Of a stretch of DNA of 64,000 nucleotides, positions 46,925 to 55,700 are shown in pieces. The notes under the pieces are model-generated. The model did not search any database. It worked only from the letters and a program-made list of their open reading frames with translations, and was not told where the DNA came from. Position numbers and translations under genes: made by a program. Source of the DNA: a virus; the IMG/VR virus record IMGVR_UViG_3300050821_017570, positions 123,140-187,139 of that record, one strand, 5' to 3'. Numbering within the stretch: position 1 is the stretch's first letter; each line of letters starts with the position of its first letter.

Positions 46925-49271
46925 TAGGGTCTCCGGTCAGGAAATTCAGGTTAGCGGCGACAAACTGACCGGCCACCAGTGTAGCTTGGGTAGGATCACT
47001 TGGCAACGCCACGGCGCCAGTCGTAAGGTCTACGTAGAGACCATTCGTCTGTAGCTGATACGACTGAGTCCCCGACACCCATACCTCATAGCCAGGGAAC
47101 GCACTTGTGGACATGTTGTCACCTGCGACGCTCAGAACGGGTTTCTCGACCCACGGATAGGCAGTGCCGAACCCACCGATACGTGACATCGCCTGCCAGG
47201 ATGCTTCGGGCAACCACCACGCGCGGGTTGAGTTGGTTCCCAACTGGGTGGATGTCCAGAAGCTGAAGCCAAGCCGATCGAGTGTCTTCTGATTGAGCGG
47301 GGTCGCTTGATTGAAGTAAACGGCGTAACCGGTTTCGGCAAATCGGATCTGATCCGACAGGTTAGTAAATACGGCCGTGATGCTGGCAATGGTTTGGTTC
47401 ACGTTGGTTAGCTTGGCTGTCCCCACATAGCCTGGCGCAACGATCTGGTTGCCAGCTTCGATCGACTGGGCGATAAATGCCGTGCCGAGCGCATCAAGAT
47501 CACCCTGACAGACAATACCAGTCGTTGTCATACCATTGGTGGTAAAGGTATGACCGGGGGACGTGCCTTGGGTATCGTGAGCAATCACGAGCCCCTTCGG
47601 TACCTGCATTTCGATCTGTTGGCTCTTGAGATAAATCGCATTAGCCGATTCCAGCAGAATTGGCTCAGCGGTCGAGACGATACCAACTTCCGCTCCAGTA
47701 ACGAAGGTGCCGGATGCCGACTTAAGCAGGATGCCATTGATCTGTTGAACCGCCCCCGTCCCTGGCACCGACACCGTGGCGACCGATTTGGACTCAATCA
47801 AAACACCACCGGCTTGGCCATCGTTGCCACCCATCATGCTGAGTTGCTGGTCGGCCTTGATCAGCACGGCGCCGGTATTTGCGCAAACATCTACGTTATC
47901 ATTCGCACGAATGGCAGTGCAGGATCCGCTGATCATGGTGATGTTACGGCCAGCCGAAATCACAATATCGTGTGGTGCCGCCATCATGATGTTGCCACCA
48001 CTCATGGTGACTTGGCTATGATAGGCATCTTCAATCACGACCGAACCGTCGGGCATGAGGGCGACGAACGATCGCCCCACATAGAACGTTTTGGGTCCAA
48101 CGATCGGATCAATCGTCAGGCTGAACGATCTCGGCAGATTACGCCACATGCTGGTGTTATAGCTGGTGTGCAGGAGATCATTCGGTACGCCGGCAGGCTG
48201 ACCGGCCGACGGCCACTGTACGGGTAGACGGTTGAACCCACCGAATCCTCGAATCTGCTCAATCCCAGACGTCACGTCGTATAGATGTTGCGCATAGGTG
48301 ACCCCATAGGGATCGGTTGACGCGGTGGTGACAAATGGGCGCGGATTGGTCAGTACGGTCTGACGGAGTGGGTCGGCATCGAGTGGCTGTTCTGGCACCA
48401 GCTGTGGGGCAGCCGTGGTCTCTACGGCTTGCGACTCCTCGGGCACCACAATGCCGGCATATCGCTGGAGGTAGACGCCAGATGCGCTCGTTAGGCTGTA
48501 TGAACCATCATCCGCGATATGTTGGTGAAATAGAGCCGGCCGAGCCGTACCACGCGCAGCCTGGATGGTCCGGAACTCATGTGACCCACCGTGGATGGGG
48601 CCGGCGATCGTATGGTGGCGTGGCAGCAGATCTTGGAACGCTTCACTGGGATAGAAGACGCGAGTCTTCGACTCCACCATCGAATTACCATGACGACGCT
48701 CGTAGTCCTGATGGATCAGGCTGATGTACTCGAAATCCAGCGCCTGAATTCGCGTCAAATTTGTATCATGGAAACAAGTGATCCCACTCATGGGGCCACC
48801 ACGGAGCCAGCTGCGGAACTGCTCGACCGCTATGCCGCCGCTGCCGTGTTGGGCCAATAGCCCGACCTCACCATTGCAGAGATCGACCCCTACGTCACTC
48901 GGATAGCTGGATAGGGCGATCGTTCCCTGCTGAAGCAGTGATCCAACCAGCCTGGTGTCGAGCTGAAACCCCGAGACCTGCGGCGATGTGACCAGCCCAT
49001 TGGGGGACGCGGTCGTGATGGCCCATGCCGGATCCACGATACCGACGATGGCGCCAAAACCGAGACCCGGCTGGGCAAGGATGAATACATAGGTTCCGGC
49101 CTGAATTCCACCAGCGTGTTGGACCCCAGCCACACCGGTTCCGGCCCCACCGTAACTGCAGATGTAGCGACCAAAGTCAGTTACGACCTGATAGGTATGC
49201 AGACCCTGATAGGCCGCCACCACCGTGCCCATCATGGCACTTAGGGTTGACGGAAATCCAGCAACACCCAT
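46917..49271 (-). CDS. Tail spike (gp5/VgrG-like) protein, 784 aa
   Basis: An N-terminal part with an OB-like beta pattern (residues about 1-110: TYVFILAQPGLGFGAIVGIVD) is followed by a long region and, at about 420-560, a Gly/Ile/Ser-rich beta-helix (GGNIMMAAPHDIVISAGRNI, TGAVLIKADQQLSMMGG). This is the pattern of the central spike under contractile baseplates. AGGATG precedes the ATG. The last 200 residues are an extra domain that may bind or cut at the cell surface; no enzyme motif is visible. Confidence 0.7.
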   Translation of the reverse strand: MGVAGFPSTLSAMMGTVVAAYQGLHTYQVVTDFGRYICSYGGAGTGVAGVQHAGGIQAGTYVFILAQPGLGFGAIVGIVDPAWAITTASPNGLVTSPQVSGFQLDTRLVGSLLQQGTIALSSYPSDVGVDLCNGEVGLLAQHGSGGIAVEQFRSWLRGGPMSGITCFHDTNLTRIQALDFEYISLIHQDYERRHGNSMVESKTRVFYPSEAFQDLLPRHHTIAGPIHGGSHEFRTIQAARGTARPALFHQHIADDGSYSLTSASGVYLQRYAGIVVPEESQAVETTAAPQLVPEQPLDADPLRQTVLTNPRPFVTTASTDPYGVTYAQHLYDVTSGIEQIRGFGGFNRLPVQWPSAGQPAGVPNDLLHTSYNTSMWRNLPRSFSLTIDPIVGPKTFYVGRSFVALMPDGSVVIEDAYHSQVTMSGGNIMMAAPHDIVISAGRNITMISGSCTAIRANDNVDVCANTGAVLIKADQQLSMMGGNDGQAGGVLIESKSVATVSVPGTGAVQQINGILLKSASGTFVTGAEVGIVSTAEPILLESANAIYLKSQQIEMQVPKGLVIAHDTQGTSPGHTFTTNGMTTTGIVCQGDLDALGTAFIAQSIEAGNQIVAPGYVGTAKLTNVNQTIASITAVFTNLSDQIRFAETGYAVYFNQATPLNQKTLDRLGFSFWTSTQLGTNSTRAWWLPEASWQAMSRIGGFGTAYPWVEKPVLSVAGDNMSTSAFPGYEVWVSGTQSYQLQTNGLYVDLTTGAVALPSDPTQATLVAGQFVAANLNFLTGDPNG

Positions 49272-49290
49272 GCAGGCATCCTAAAGATAT

Positions 49291-49349
49291 AAGAACAAAA
49301 AGAAACCCGCCAGGTTGCGCATGCCCTTACGGGTAGAGGCGTGGCGGGT
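49291..49349 (-). terminator. Intrinsic terminator after the tube gene
   Basis: A GC-rich hairpin (arms 49305-49312 and 49342-49349, ACCCGCCA/TGGCGGGT, with a second inner stem) is followed in the minus-strand transcript by UUCUUUUUGUUCUU. It sits between the tube gene and the spike gene and would lower spike and downstream expression relative to the abundant tube and sheath. Confidence 0.8.
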
Positions 49350-49373
49350 GCGTTGGACGATAACTGAAACGAC

Positions 49374-49826
49374 TTACTGCCGCATGCTCACGTAGGTGAA
49401 CGAGAGTCCAGTGTCGACCAAGAAGCCCTGAACCGTAGATCCGAGCGTGAAGTTGGTCGCAACCGGCGCATCCAGCATGACTGCCGTTCCAGCGGCACCA
49501 GCGCATGCGTTGTTGGCAGCCGAGAGGCTCATGGTCTGCCCGGAAGCCGTGCAGATATCCGACATACCAGTCAGTAGGGCACTCACGATACCGGCAGGTC
49601 CGACGATCTGCTGGAGTGAACCCTGACCCTCTGTGCGGCCCTGGATGTAGAACTGGTTAAGCGAGCCAAGCTCCCACACCCGAGTGATGCTACGGCTGTA
49701 GGCGACCTGGATCGATTGAACCAGTGCCCCTGCGAGGGTTGAGTTAACCGAACCAAGCGTTACGGCAAACGAGGTACCCTTGAATACGCCCCCGAGTTGG
49801 GAATCGATACCAAAGACGTCAGTCAT
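49374..49826 (-). CDS. Tail tube protein, 150 aa
   Basis: GAGG lies 7 nt before the ATG at 49826. The size, beta-rich composition, position right after the sheath gene and the dedicated terminator all fit the major tail tube protein (T4 gp19 type). Segments such as ITRVWELGSLNQFYIQGRTE and a hydrophobic C-terminal strand are as expected for a tube subunit. Confidence 0.75.
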   Translation of the reverse strand: MTDVFGIDSQLGGVFKGTSFAVTLGSVNSTLAGALVQSIQVAYSRSITRVWELGSLNQFYIQGRTEGQGSLQQIVGPAGIVSALLTGMSDICTASGQTMSLSAANNACAGAAGTAVMLDAPVATNFTLGSTVQGFLVDTGLSFTYVSMRQ

Positions 49827-49853
49827 GTTAAAGCCTCAAGAGTAGAGTCAGAG

Positions 49854-52184
49854 TTAGCCAGCGGTCGCGCCGATGACGAGGGTCAGAAGCCCGTTGTTGA
49901 GCGGGATACCGAAGTCGACATCAACCTGGCAGACTACCGTATCGAGTAGTGTGGCGTGCGGGCGCACGAACACGACGGACGAGTCGGGGCCGATCTGACC
50001 ACCAACACTTGGCGTGTAGTTGTAGGTGGTCAGGAAGGTGATACCAGCGTTCAGGGTAGCCTGGATCTGATTGAGGTTCGAAGGCACTACACTGGTGACA
50101 CCAATGTAGGGAGCGACGAGCGCCAACAGATAGTAGCTGCACGAGTCGGCATTGCAGATGATGTTGTCTTCCGCATGCAGGGTATCGGCGATATCGGTCG
50201 TCAGCTGCTTGACCGTGTAGACCACACCGGCAGGCGTCTGGCTAACACACCAACCACCGTAGTTGAGGATCGTGCTGATGTAGGGGTTGTAGATGCCGGT
50301 CGACTCCGACATGTTATCCCAGTCGAGAACCTGAACGTTCGTCAGGCCCTGCTGGGGCGGAACCCATGAGCGAATCGCGGCGAGCGAGCAGGCCAGATAG
50401 TAGTTCGGAACCTGAACGCCAAGGCGGCCAGGATTGAACGGGAACACACTGGTCAGACGGACATCCGACATGGCCTGCACCTGGGTACCCCAAGCGGCAA
50501 TGGTCTGTGCGGGAGTCAGGTTACGCCAGATCTGATAGATCGAGGCAACCGCCACGGGGCTGGAAGGACCGGCAACTAGTCGGAGCTGGGTGTTGGACAG
50601 TACGACCAGCACCTGATAGGTCACGTGGGTGACGTTACCCCAGCCATCGGTCGTGAAACCAGCATAGAACAGGTCACCAGGCAGGATACCCGTGGTGACG
50701 AACGTGGCCGAGCTGTCGGTCACGAGCGTGTACTGGGTTCCGGGAGCCGCTGGGTCGAGCGTGATGGTCGCACTACCCGAGGAGATCTCGTTGATGTAGG
50801 TAGGCGCGAGCCCGCACATCGTGGTGGCCCATAGGTTGCGAGTCTGAGTGGACCGCTCGTCAGCCGCCGCCTGAACCGCAGAGATGATCGACAGATCCTG
50901 AGTCAGAGGTACGAACCGCCAGAAGCCGGTCTTGTTGGTGAGCGCCAGTAGGGCCGCCTGGTAGCCAGCCAGATCATCGGACTGGACCGGAATGCACATG
51001 ACGGTCTGACCGTTCGCATTCGATAGCGCACGGTTCACACCATACGTCATCCCAGCGGACGGAACGTCGACGTTACCGAGGAAGGTAGCCACGTCAGTCG
51101 CATCGGTGATCGACAGCAGAACGTTGGCATTCTGGGTCCGAAGCGCACGATAACCGACATAAGCGGTGCCGGACTCGATCGCACAAACCGTACTGGGGAA
51201 CCGATCGGTACCCGGAACCATCATGGCGGCAGCCAGCGTAATCGTGCTGGTGGCGACCGTGTAGTTGTAGTTGGGTGGCGAACCAGCCTTCTCGATCGGA
51301 ACGACGATGTTCTGGACTTCCGCTAGCTCAACTTTCAGCGCGATACCCTGGAGGGTTGAGGTCACCACATCCGCCAGCGCGAGCGTCTGAATCGCTCCAA
51401 CCGTCGCCGCAGTCGCGGCGATCGTCCACTGATCACCCAGGACGAGCGTGTGGGTATTGCTGGAGCCGAACGTCACCGTCACGCCCAACGTACCGATCGA
51501 GATCGGGGTGCCCGAGGTGACTGCGTATGGGCCACCAACGTCGACTGCGTTGTTGGTCGTGACGCTCACCTTGGCAGATCCGTTGATCAGACCAGCGGTC
51601 GTGACCGTGATGATGTAGGTGGTGTTCTGGGTACCGATGTAGGTACCGCCCGACGATGCCGTGGCGGTCGAGGTCGGAGACCCAACCGGAGTAGCGGAGC
51701 CGATTGTGGCGGCCACGACGTTGGGGATAAGCCCAACAACCGACGACACCTGGATGGCCGGAACCGTATGGGTGGGATCGCTGAGCCGAACCCAGTCACC
51801 CACCGCAACGTTGCCCGGAGGACCAGAGAAATCATAACCATTGCCGGTGGCCCAGATGGTGGTCGGGCTGGCGATTTGGTGCTCATTCAGACTAACGGAT
51901 TCGGTACTCGACAGGTCAGTGTAGTAGAGCTGAGCCGCTTGGTCCATATTGACCACAACGCTCGCCGGATCGACAATCTCACCAACCGCAAGGCCAGGCC
52001 AGCTGGCTTCAAACGTAGTGCCGGCAACATAAGCGCCGATACCGATAGCCGACTTATTGATGGTGTAGGAGTTAACGACGTAGTCGGGTCCAATGATGAT
52101 GGCCAACAGGTTCGGAACGGCAGCGCTCGCAACCTGGGCATACGTCTGCTGGATTTCGAACTGCGGAATGACCTGAGTGACCAT
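49854..52184 (-). CDS. Tail sheath protein with inserted Ig-like domain, 776 aa
   Basis: The C-terminus (VFVRPHATLLDTVVCQVDVDFG...LTLVIGATAG) is the beta-strand arm arrangement typical of contractile sheath subunits, and the N-terminus (QQTYAQVASAAVPNLLAIIIG) fits the family. An Ig-like beta domain of about 96 residues (about 162-258) is inserted near the N-terminal third and would decorate the sheath surface. AGAGAG precedes the ATG. Confidence 0.85.
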   Translation of the reverse strand: MVTQVIPQFEIQQTYAQVASAAVPNLLAIIIGPDYVVNSYTINKSAIGIGAYVAGTTFEASWPGLAVGEIVDPASVVVNMDQAAQLYYTDLSSTESVSLNEHQIASPTTIWATGNGYDFSGPPGNVAVGDWVRLSDPTHTVPAIQVSSVVGLIPNVVAATIGSATPVGSPTSTATASSGGTYIGTQNTTYIITVTTAGLINGSAKVSVTTNNAVDVGGPYAVTSGTPISIGTLGVTVTFGSSNTHTLVLGDQWTIAATAATVGAIQTLALADVVTSTLQGIALKVELAEVQNIVVPIEKAGSPPNYNYTVATSTITLAAAMMVPGTDRFPSTVCAIESGTAYVGYRALRTQNANVLLSITDATDVATFLGNVDVPSAGMTYGVNRALSNANGQTVMCIPVQSDDLAGYQAALLALTNKTGFWRFVPLTQDLSIISAVQAAADERSTQTRNLWATTMCGLAPTYINEISSGSATITLDPAAPGTQYTLVTDSSATFVTTGILPGDLFYAGFTTDGWGNVTHVTYQVLVVLSNTQLRLVAGPSSPVAVASIYQIWRNLTPAQTIAAWGTQVQAMSDVRLTSVFPFNPGRLGVQVPNYYLACSLAAIRSWVPPQQGLTNVQVLDWDNMSESTGIYNPYISTILNYGGWCVSQTPAGVVYTVKQLTTDIADTLHAEDNIICNADSCSYYLLALVAPYIGVTSVVPSNLNQIQATLNAGITFLTTYNYTPSVGGQIGPDSSVVFVRPHATLLDTVVCQVDVDFGIPLNNGLLTLVIGATAG

Positions 52185-52205
52185 CGGGTTTATCTCTCTG
52201 AAAAA

Positions 52206-52940
52206 TCAGCTTACACTGAGGTTAAAGGTCTTTAGGGCAGGTGCTAGAGGTTGAAGCGCCCATGCGTACTCGTAGACGTACGTCACCGTGATCGGCACCG
52301 CAATGATATTACCCTGGTCCTCCAGAACCCCTAGGACACCTAATTTGGTGACTTGGAAGTCATGGAACGGATTACGAAGCCGCAACGCTGGGGATAAGAA
52401 ATTCAAGCAATCGAACACTTCAAGCGCAAGATCCTCAGCTTCCCCATCGGCCTCCGTGGTACACATGATGGTGTGCGAACCCGTGATCATCCGAACGTAC
52501 GACGATATCCCTAGCTGCTGAGCCCGCTTATCGATGGCCCCAAGGTCATCTCCGATCGTGATGCGAGACGGAACCTGCTCCCCACGAGTAAAAACAATCG
52601 CCGGGTAAAGGCCAGCTTGGGTGGGGTCGAAATGCGTATTCTGGACGATACGAATCTTTGTGGTGCTATCAGTCCGGTACACGTATTGCTGAAGATTCTC
52701 AGTCATGATGAGATTCGGATTGGCGAAGTGATTCGACACAATCGTCATCAGGACCGCACTGGTGAGTGATGGGCTCATCCCATACTGACACAGCGTATGG
52801 AGATCGTTGAGATTATGGTACTGAGTGTAGCCTGGGCTACCCGGACCAACCGGACCGGTTGGCGCCGTCACCGGAGCATTCAGATCGGTCTGGGTACCGT
52901 TGACCCCAACCGGGCCGGGAGGACAGGTTTCGTTTCCCAT
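52206..52940 (-). CDS. Tail-completion/terminator-region protein, 244 aa
   Basis: The ATG at 52940 (MGNETCPPGPVG) is favoured over a further upstream GTG because it overlaps the stop of a small gene (TAATG), as is usual here. The N-terminal 45 residues are Gly/Pro/Thr-rich. The rest is a globular alpha/beta domain (YPAIVFTRGEQVPSRITIGD, YEYAWALQPLAP) of a kind found just before sheath genes, where tail-terminator proteins sit. Confidence 0.65.
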   Translation of the reverse strand: MGNETCPPGPVGVNGTQTDLNAPVTAPTGPVGPGSPGYTQYHNLNDLHTLCQYGMSPSLTSAVLMTIVSNHFANPNLIMTENLQQYVYRTDSTTKIRIVQNTHFDPTQAGLYPAIVFTRGEQVPSRITIGDDLGAIDKRAQQLGISSYVRMITGSHTIMCTTEADGEAEDLALEVFDCLNFLSPALRLRNPFHDFQVTKLGVLGVLEDQGNIIAVPITVTYVYEYAWALQPLAPALKTFNLSVS

Positions 52941-53083
52941 TATGATACCACTTTGGGCCTGACCCGATGCTTGGGAAGCATCTTCAGACACAGCGGTGCC
53001 GAATGAACCGGTTTCACCTCTATGGAGGGCTTGGTCTCAATCCGAGGCGTATCGGTCTGCCGGAAGACTGGTCGTCGTTTCAT
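52940..53083 (-). CDS. Small basic protein, 47 aa
   Basis: The ATG at 53083 overlaps the previous stop (ATGA), and the stop overlaps the next ATG (TAATG), so the frame exactly bridges two genes. The product is basic and Pro-rich (MKRRPVFRQTDTPRIE, KMLPKHRVRPKVVS). Double coupling is the main evidence; the function is unknown. Confidence 0.55.
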   Translation of the reverse strand: MKRRPVFRQTDTPRIETKPSIEVKPVHSAPLCLKMLPKHRVRPKVVS

Positions 53084-53922
53084 CGGATCCTATACGGATT
53101 GGTCTGGTTGACCGGCAGCGGTGTGGGGATCTGGTAGACGATGTTCTCCAGTGCTAGTTCGGTAAGCCGCACGTTAAGCACGAGGTCGATTCCGCGATGA
53201 CGGGCCGTAGCCTCGATATCGGAGTTGATGCGGAACCGGCGATTCGGGTCAGCCTGAACCCAGATGTCATCACCCTCTGGGGCCGGCCATGCGAGGCACC
53301 GGCCCGTCTCCACCACAGCTGCGATAACACCCTGGTCGGGTGTGAGGCGCTTCATCCGCTGGGCTGGATTCATCGTCATGTAGAAGAGAAGCGGATCGTA
53401 GTAGCCACCCACGATGCCGGTCCCGTAGCAACTCAAACAGTGTGAATCCTGGATCGCATCAGTATTGGGGTTCACGCATTCCGTACACGGGGTACCCCAC
53501 CAGCGACGTTTCAGCAGGTATCCTGTCGTACCTGCCTTGCGGGTCTGGATCAGCAGCTCTTTGCGCACGATCTCGCGCATGAGCCGCCAATCGTAGTGGT
53601 TCCAGTCCTGGAACAGATTCACTGGTTGGCTGGTATGCTGGACCCCGCGTCCGTCCGTCAGTATGACACGATAGAAGGTAGACCGCTCGTGTTGCCCCAT
53701 AATGGGGTTGTTGTCATACAACCACGGTTGATCGACCGTCTGGCTAATGTCGACCCATTGGTCATCCGTAACAGATCGACCGCGCTGAAGCAGGAACGTG
53801 TATGGACCAGGCGCGACGAAGTCCTCATTCAGGTCCCAATAGACGAGAATCGACTGGGTCGTCAGCATATTGAAATGCGACTCTACCCGAAGGCGCTTAA
53901 ATGGCCTACTGTCGGCTGGCAT
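53080..53922 (-). CDS. Neck/head-completion protein, 280 aa
   Basis: The N-terminal 100 residues form a fibronectin-like beta domain (SILVYWDLNEDFVAPGPYTF...ERSTFYRVILTDGRGV). The middle has a four-Cys motif (C145-TE-C148, C162-LS-C165) likely to bind zinc. The C-terminal domain is beta-rich. Location between head and sheath genes suggests a neck or connector component. Confidence 0.7.
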   Translation of the reverse strand: MPADSRPFKRLRVESHFNMLTTQSILVYWDLNEDFVAPGPYTFLLQRGRSVTDDQWVDISQTVDQPWLYDNNPIMGQHERSTFYRVILTDGRGVQHTSQPVNLFQDWNHYDWRLMREIVRKELLIQTRKAGTTGYLLKRRWWGTPCTECVNPNTDAIQDSHCLSCYGTGIVGGYYDPLLFYMTMNPAQRMKRLTPDQGVIAAVVETGRCLAWPAPEGDDIWVQADPNRRFRINSDIEATARHRGIDLVLNVRLTELALENIVYQIPTPLPVNQTNPYRIR

Positions 53923-53923
53923 G

Positions 53924-54790
53924 TTAGATCTGATCCGACCACGCGAGATCCATGTTGAGCTGAACCTTCTTGTGGATCATCCACTGGCGGAACTCTTGAT
54001 CGAGTTCCTGAGCAATCGCCGTGTATTGCTGTTGCTTGTTCTGATCGTCGATCGTGATACCACCCGCCTGATAGTTCAGCTGGTTACGGGCATACTTCTT
54101 TGCCGCGATCTTATAGAGCAGCGCACCAGTTCCTCGGATCCAATGGTACCGGTAGGGAAAGTTATGTACCGTGAATCGATAAATCGGAGGCGGTGTTTCG
54201 TTCCAGATGTCGATGACCTGGCGGATACAGAACATAATTTCTGCGTCGGTAAACTCCAGGGCATCCAACAGACTGACCTCTTCGATGTTGAGGTCGCCAA
54301 GACTCAACCTGATTTCCGGAATCGTGAGAGGCCCATTCTCATTGAGACGAATGAACGCGGTCGGTTCGACGGCGATGAAAACCTGCCAGGTGTCGATGAG
54401 GATGCGATTCACCCCGCTACCGATGAATCGACCGACCTCAGCCTTGTAGATGCCGGGGTGACGGGTATCCGATTGGTCGAGTTGGAAGCTCACCAACCCC
54501 TTGCAGTCATCGGCCAGGATGGTTCCCTCGACGTCGAATTGCGGACAACCGTCATAAAACTCATCCACAGCCCGCAAACGTACCGATACGATATTCGGGT
54601 TAATCAGTGGCTGTGGTTGGAAATCCGGCTTTGGGGCTGGTGGATTCACCGGCTCCTGCTGAAGGTTGACCGGACGATCTTTGTCGTCCACCAGACGGAA
54701 CACGAGCTGTTTCCGCCCACCCATTGAGATGCGGGTCGACTTGACCTTATCGGTTCGAGACGGCGGCTGGAGTTCGATCGGGTCGATCAT
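53924..54790 (-). CDS. Neck protein, 288 aa
   Basis: An N-terminal beta domain (GRKQLVFRLVDDKDRPVNLQ, then a strand-rich region with PGIYKAEVGRF) precedes a helical C-terminal half with LTIPEIRLSLGD and WNETPPPIYRFT. The two-part build resembles connector proteins whose helical domain docks on the portal. No closer family is recognised. ATGA-coupled to the small gene before it. Confidence 0.65.
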   Translation of the reverse strand: MIDPIELQPPSRTDKVKSTRISMGGRKQLVFRLVDDKDRPVNLQQEPVNPPAPKPDFQPQPLINPNIVSVRLRAVDEFYDGCPQFDVEGTILADDCKGLVSFQLDQSDTRHPGIYKAEVGRFIGSGVNRILIDTWQVFIAVEPTAFIRLNENGPLTIPEIRLSLGDLNIEEVSLLDALEFTDAEIMFCIRQVIDIWNETPPPIYRFTVHNFPYRYHWIRGTGALLYKIAAKKYARNQLNYQAGGITIDDQNKQQQYTAIAQELDQEFRQWMIHKKVQLNMDLAWSDQI

Positions 54791-54948
54791 GTGAGCTTCC
54801 GCAGGGTCGTCAGATGGGTTTGCTGGCGAGGCACCACCGGAGCGGTCTTGGTCCGGGTGACGCCATTTTTATCAGGCAGCGTATCCAGCTGTAACTGGGT
54901 GGCCGCACTCTTACTGAGGAGCCGATAGAGAAGCTGGGTTGCCTGCAC
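54787..54948 (-). CDS. Small protein, 53 aa
   Basis: A GTG at 54948 lies one base after the previous stop, and the stop overlaps the next ATG (ATGA). The product, VQATQLLYRLLSKSAATQL then a basic Thr-rich tail, resembles in its first 12 residues the 39-aa protein at 58035-58154 (LYQLLKTAAA). The junctions support a real gene. Confidence 0.55.
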   Translation of the reverse strand: MQATQLLYRLLSKSAATQLQLDTLPDKNGVTRTKTAPVVPRQQTHLTTLRKLT

Positions 54949-54949
54949 G

Positions 54950-55660
54950 TTACACCGGGTTGATGGTGGTGGTGCCGTAATCGATGGTCTGGTCGAGCGT
55001 TCTCAGATAGGCGAGTGCGGCGGCTATCTTCGCGAGATTTTTGACTTCCCAGTCCGCAGCCGCGGCGACTGCCCAAGCGGTCTGATTGGCTACATAGAAA
55101 GCCTGAGAAACCTGGAGACCATCAACCAGTTGCTGCAGGTTTTGGAGAACCATCACACCACTCGGGTTGGCCATCGTGATACCGTAGGTACCACCGAAGT
55201 CGATCATCTGTGGCTGATACTCTGATACGAGGTTCTGGTCCACTGGGTTCAGGAACACCTGGAGCTGGGCCGTAATAACGCCACCCGCACCAGTCAGCAT
55301 GAGCGACCGGACGCAGCTGAGTGGGTAGGCTGAGCTGGGGGTGCCGACCTGCGAAGCGTTGGTTACCACAACGTTGGTAAAGGTAGCCACCGGGTTGCTG
55401 GCGTTGTTCCAGTCACCAACCGAGGCATCGTAGGATACGGTAATGGCAGTGTTGTAGGCAGGTCCACCAGCGACCGTGAGGACGACAAAGTTGCCAGACG
55501 CGGCAGCCGATACGATCGCCAGGGGTGCGGAGTTCGCGGTTAACGACACACCGGTCGTGTAGCTGGCCGAACTAACCGGTACCTGAAAGATCAGCGTGAT
55601 GTTCTGGGGAATGGTCTGGGTGAGCGCACACACCGCAGCCTGAAGCACGGGGACTGTCAT
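54950..55660 (-). CDS. Structural protein with Ig-type domain, 236 aa
   Basis: Residues 1-105 resemble a bacterial Ig-like (SwmB-type) domain: strand-rich, with VSLTANSAPLAIVSAAASGN and TAITVSYD followed by GDWNNASNPVATFTNVVV. The second half (VLQNLQQLVDGLQVSQAFYV...NLAKIAAALAYLRTLD) is helical. Position suggests a neck or head-decorating protein. Confidence 0.7.
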   Translation of the reverse strand: MTVPVLQAAVCALTQTIPQNITLIFQVPVSSASYTTGVSLTANSAPLAIVSAAASGNFVVLTVAGGPAYNTAITVSYDASVGDWNNASNPVATFTNVVVTNASQVGTPSSAYPLSCVRSLMLTGAGGVITAQLQVFLNPVDQNLVSEYQPQMIDFGGTYGITMANPSGVMVLQNLQQLVDGLQVSQAFYVANQTAWAVAAAADWEVKNLAKIAAALAYLRTLDQTIDYGTTTINPV

Positions 55661-55700
55661 ACCTAGTATCCTAGGCGGCGCGGTCGATGGGACAATCAGC

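Noticed and set aside
47550-48227. Plus-strand frame of 225 codons inside the spike gene
   Set aside because: Antisense to the beta-helix coding region, with His/Arg-rich shadow composition and no start signal.
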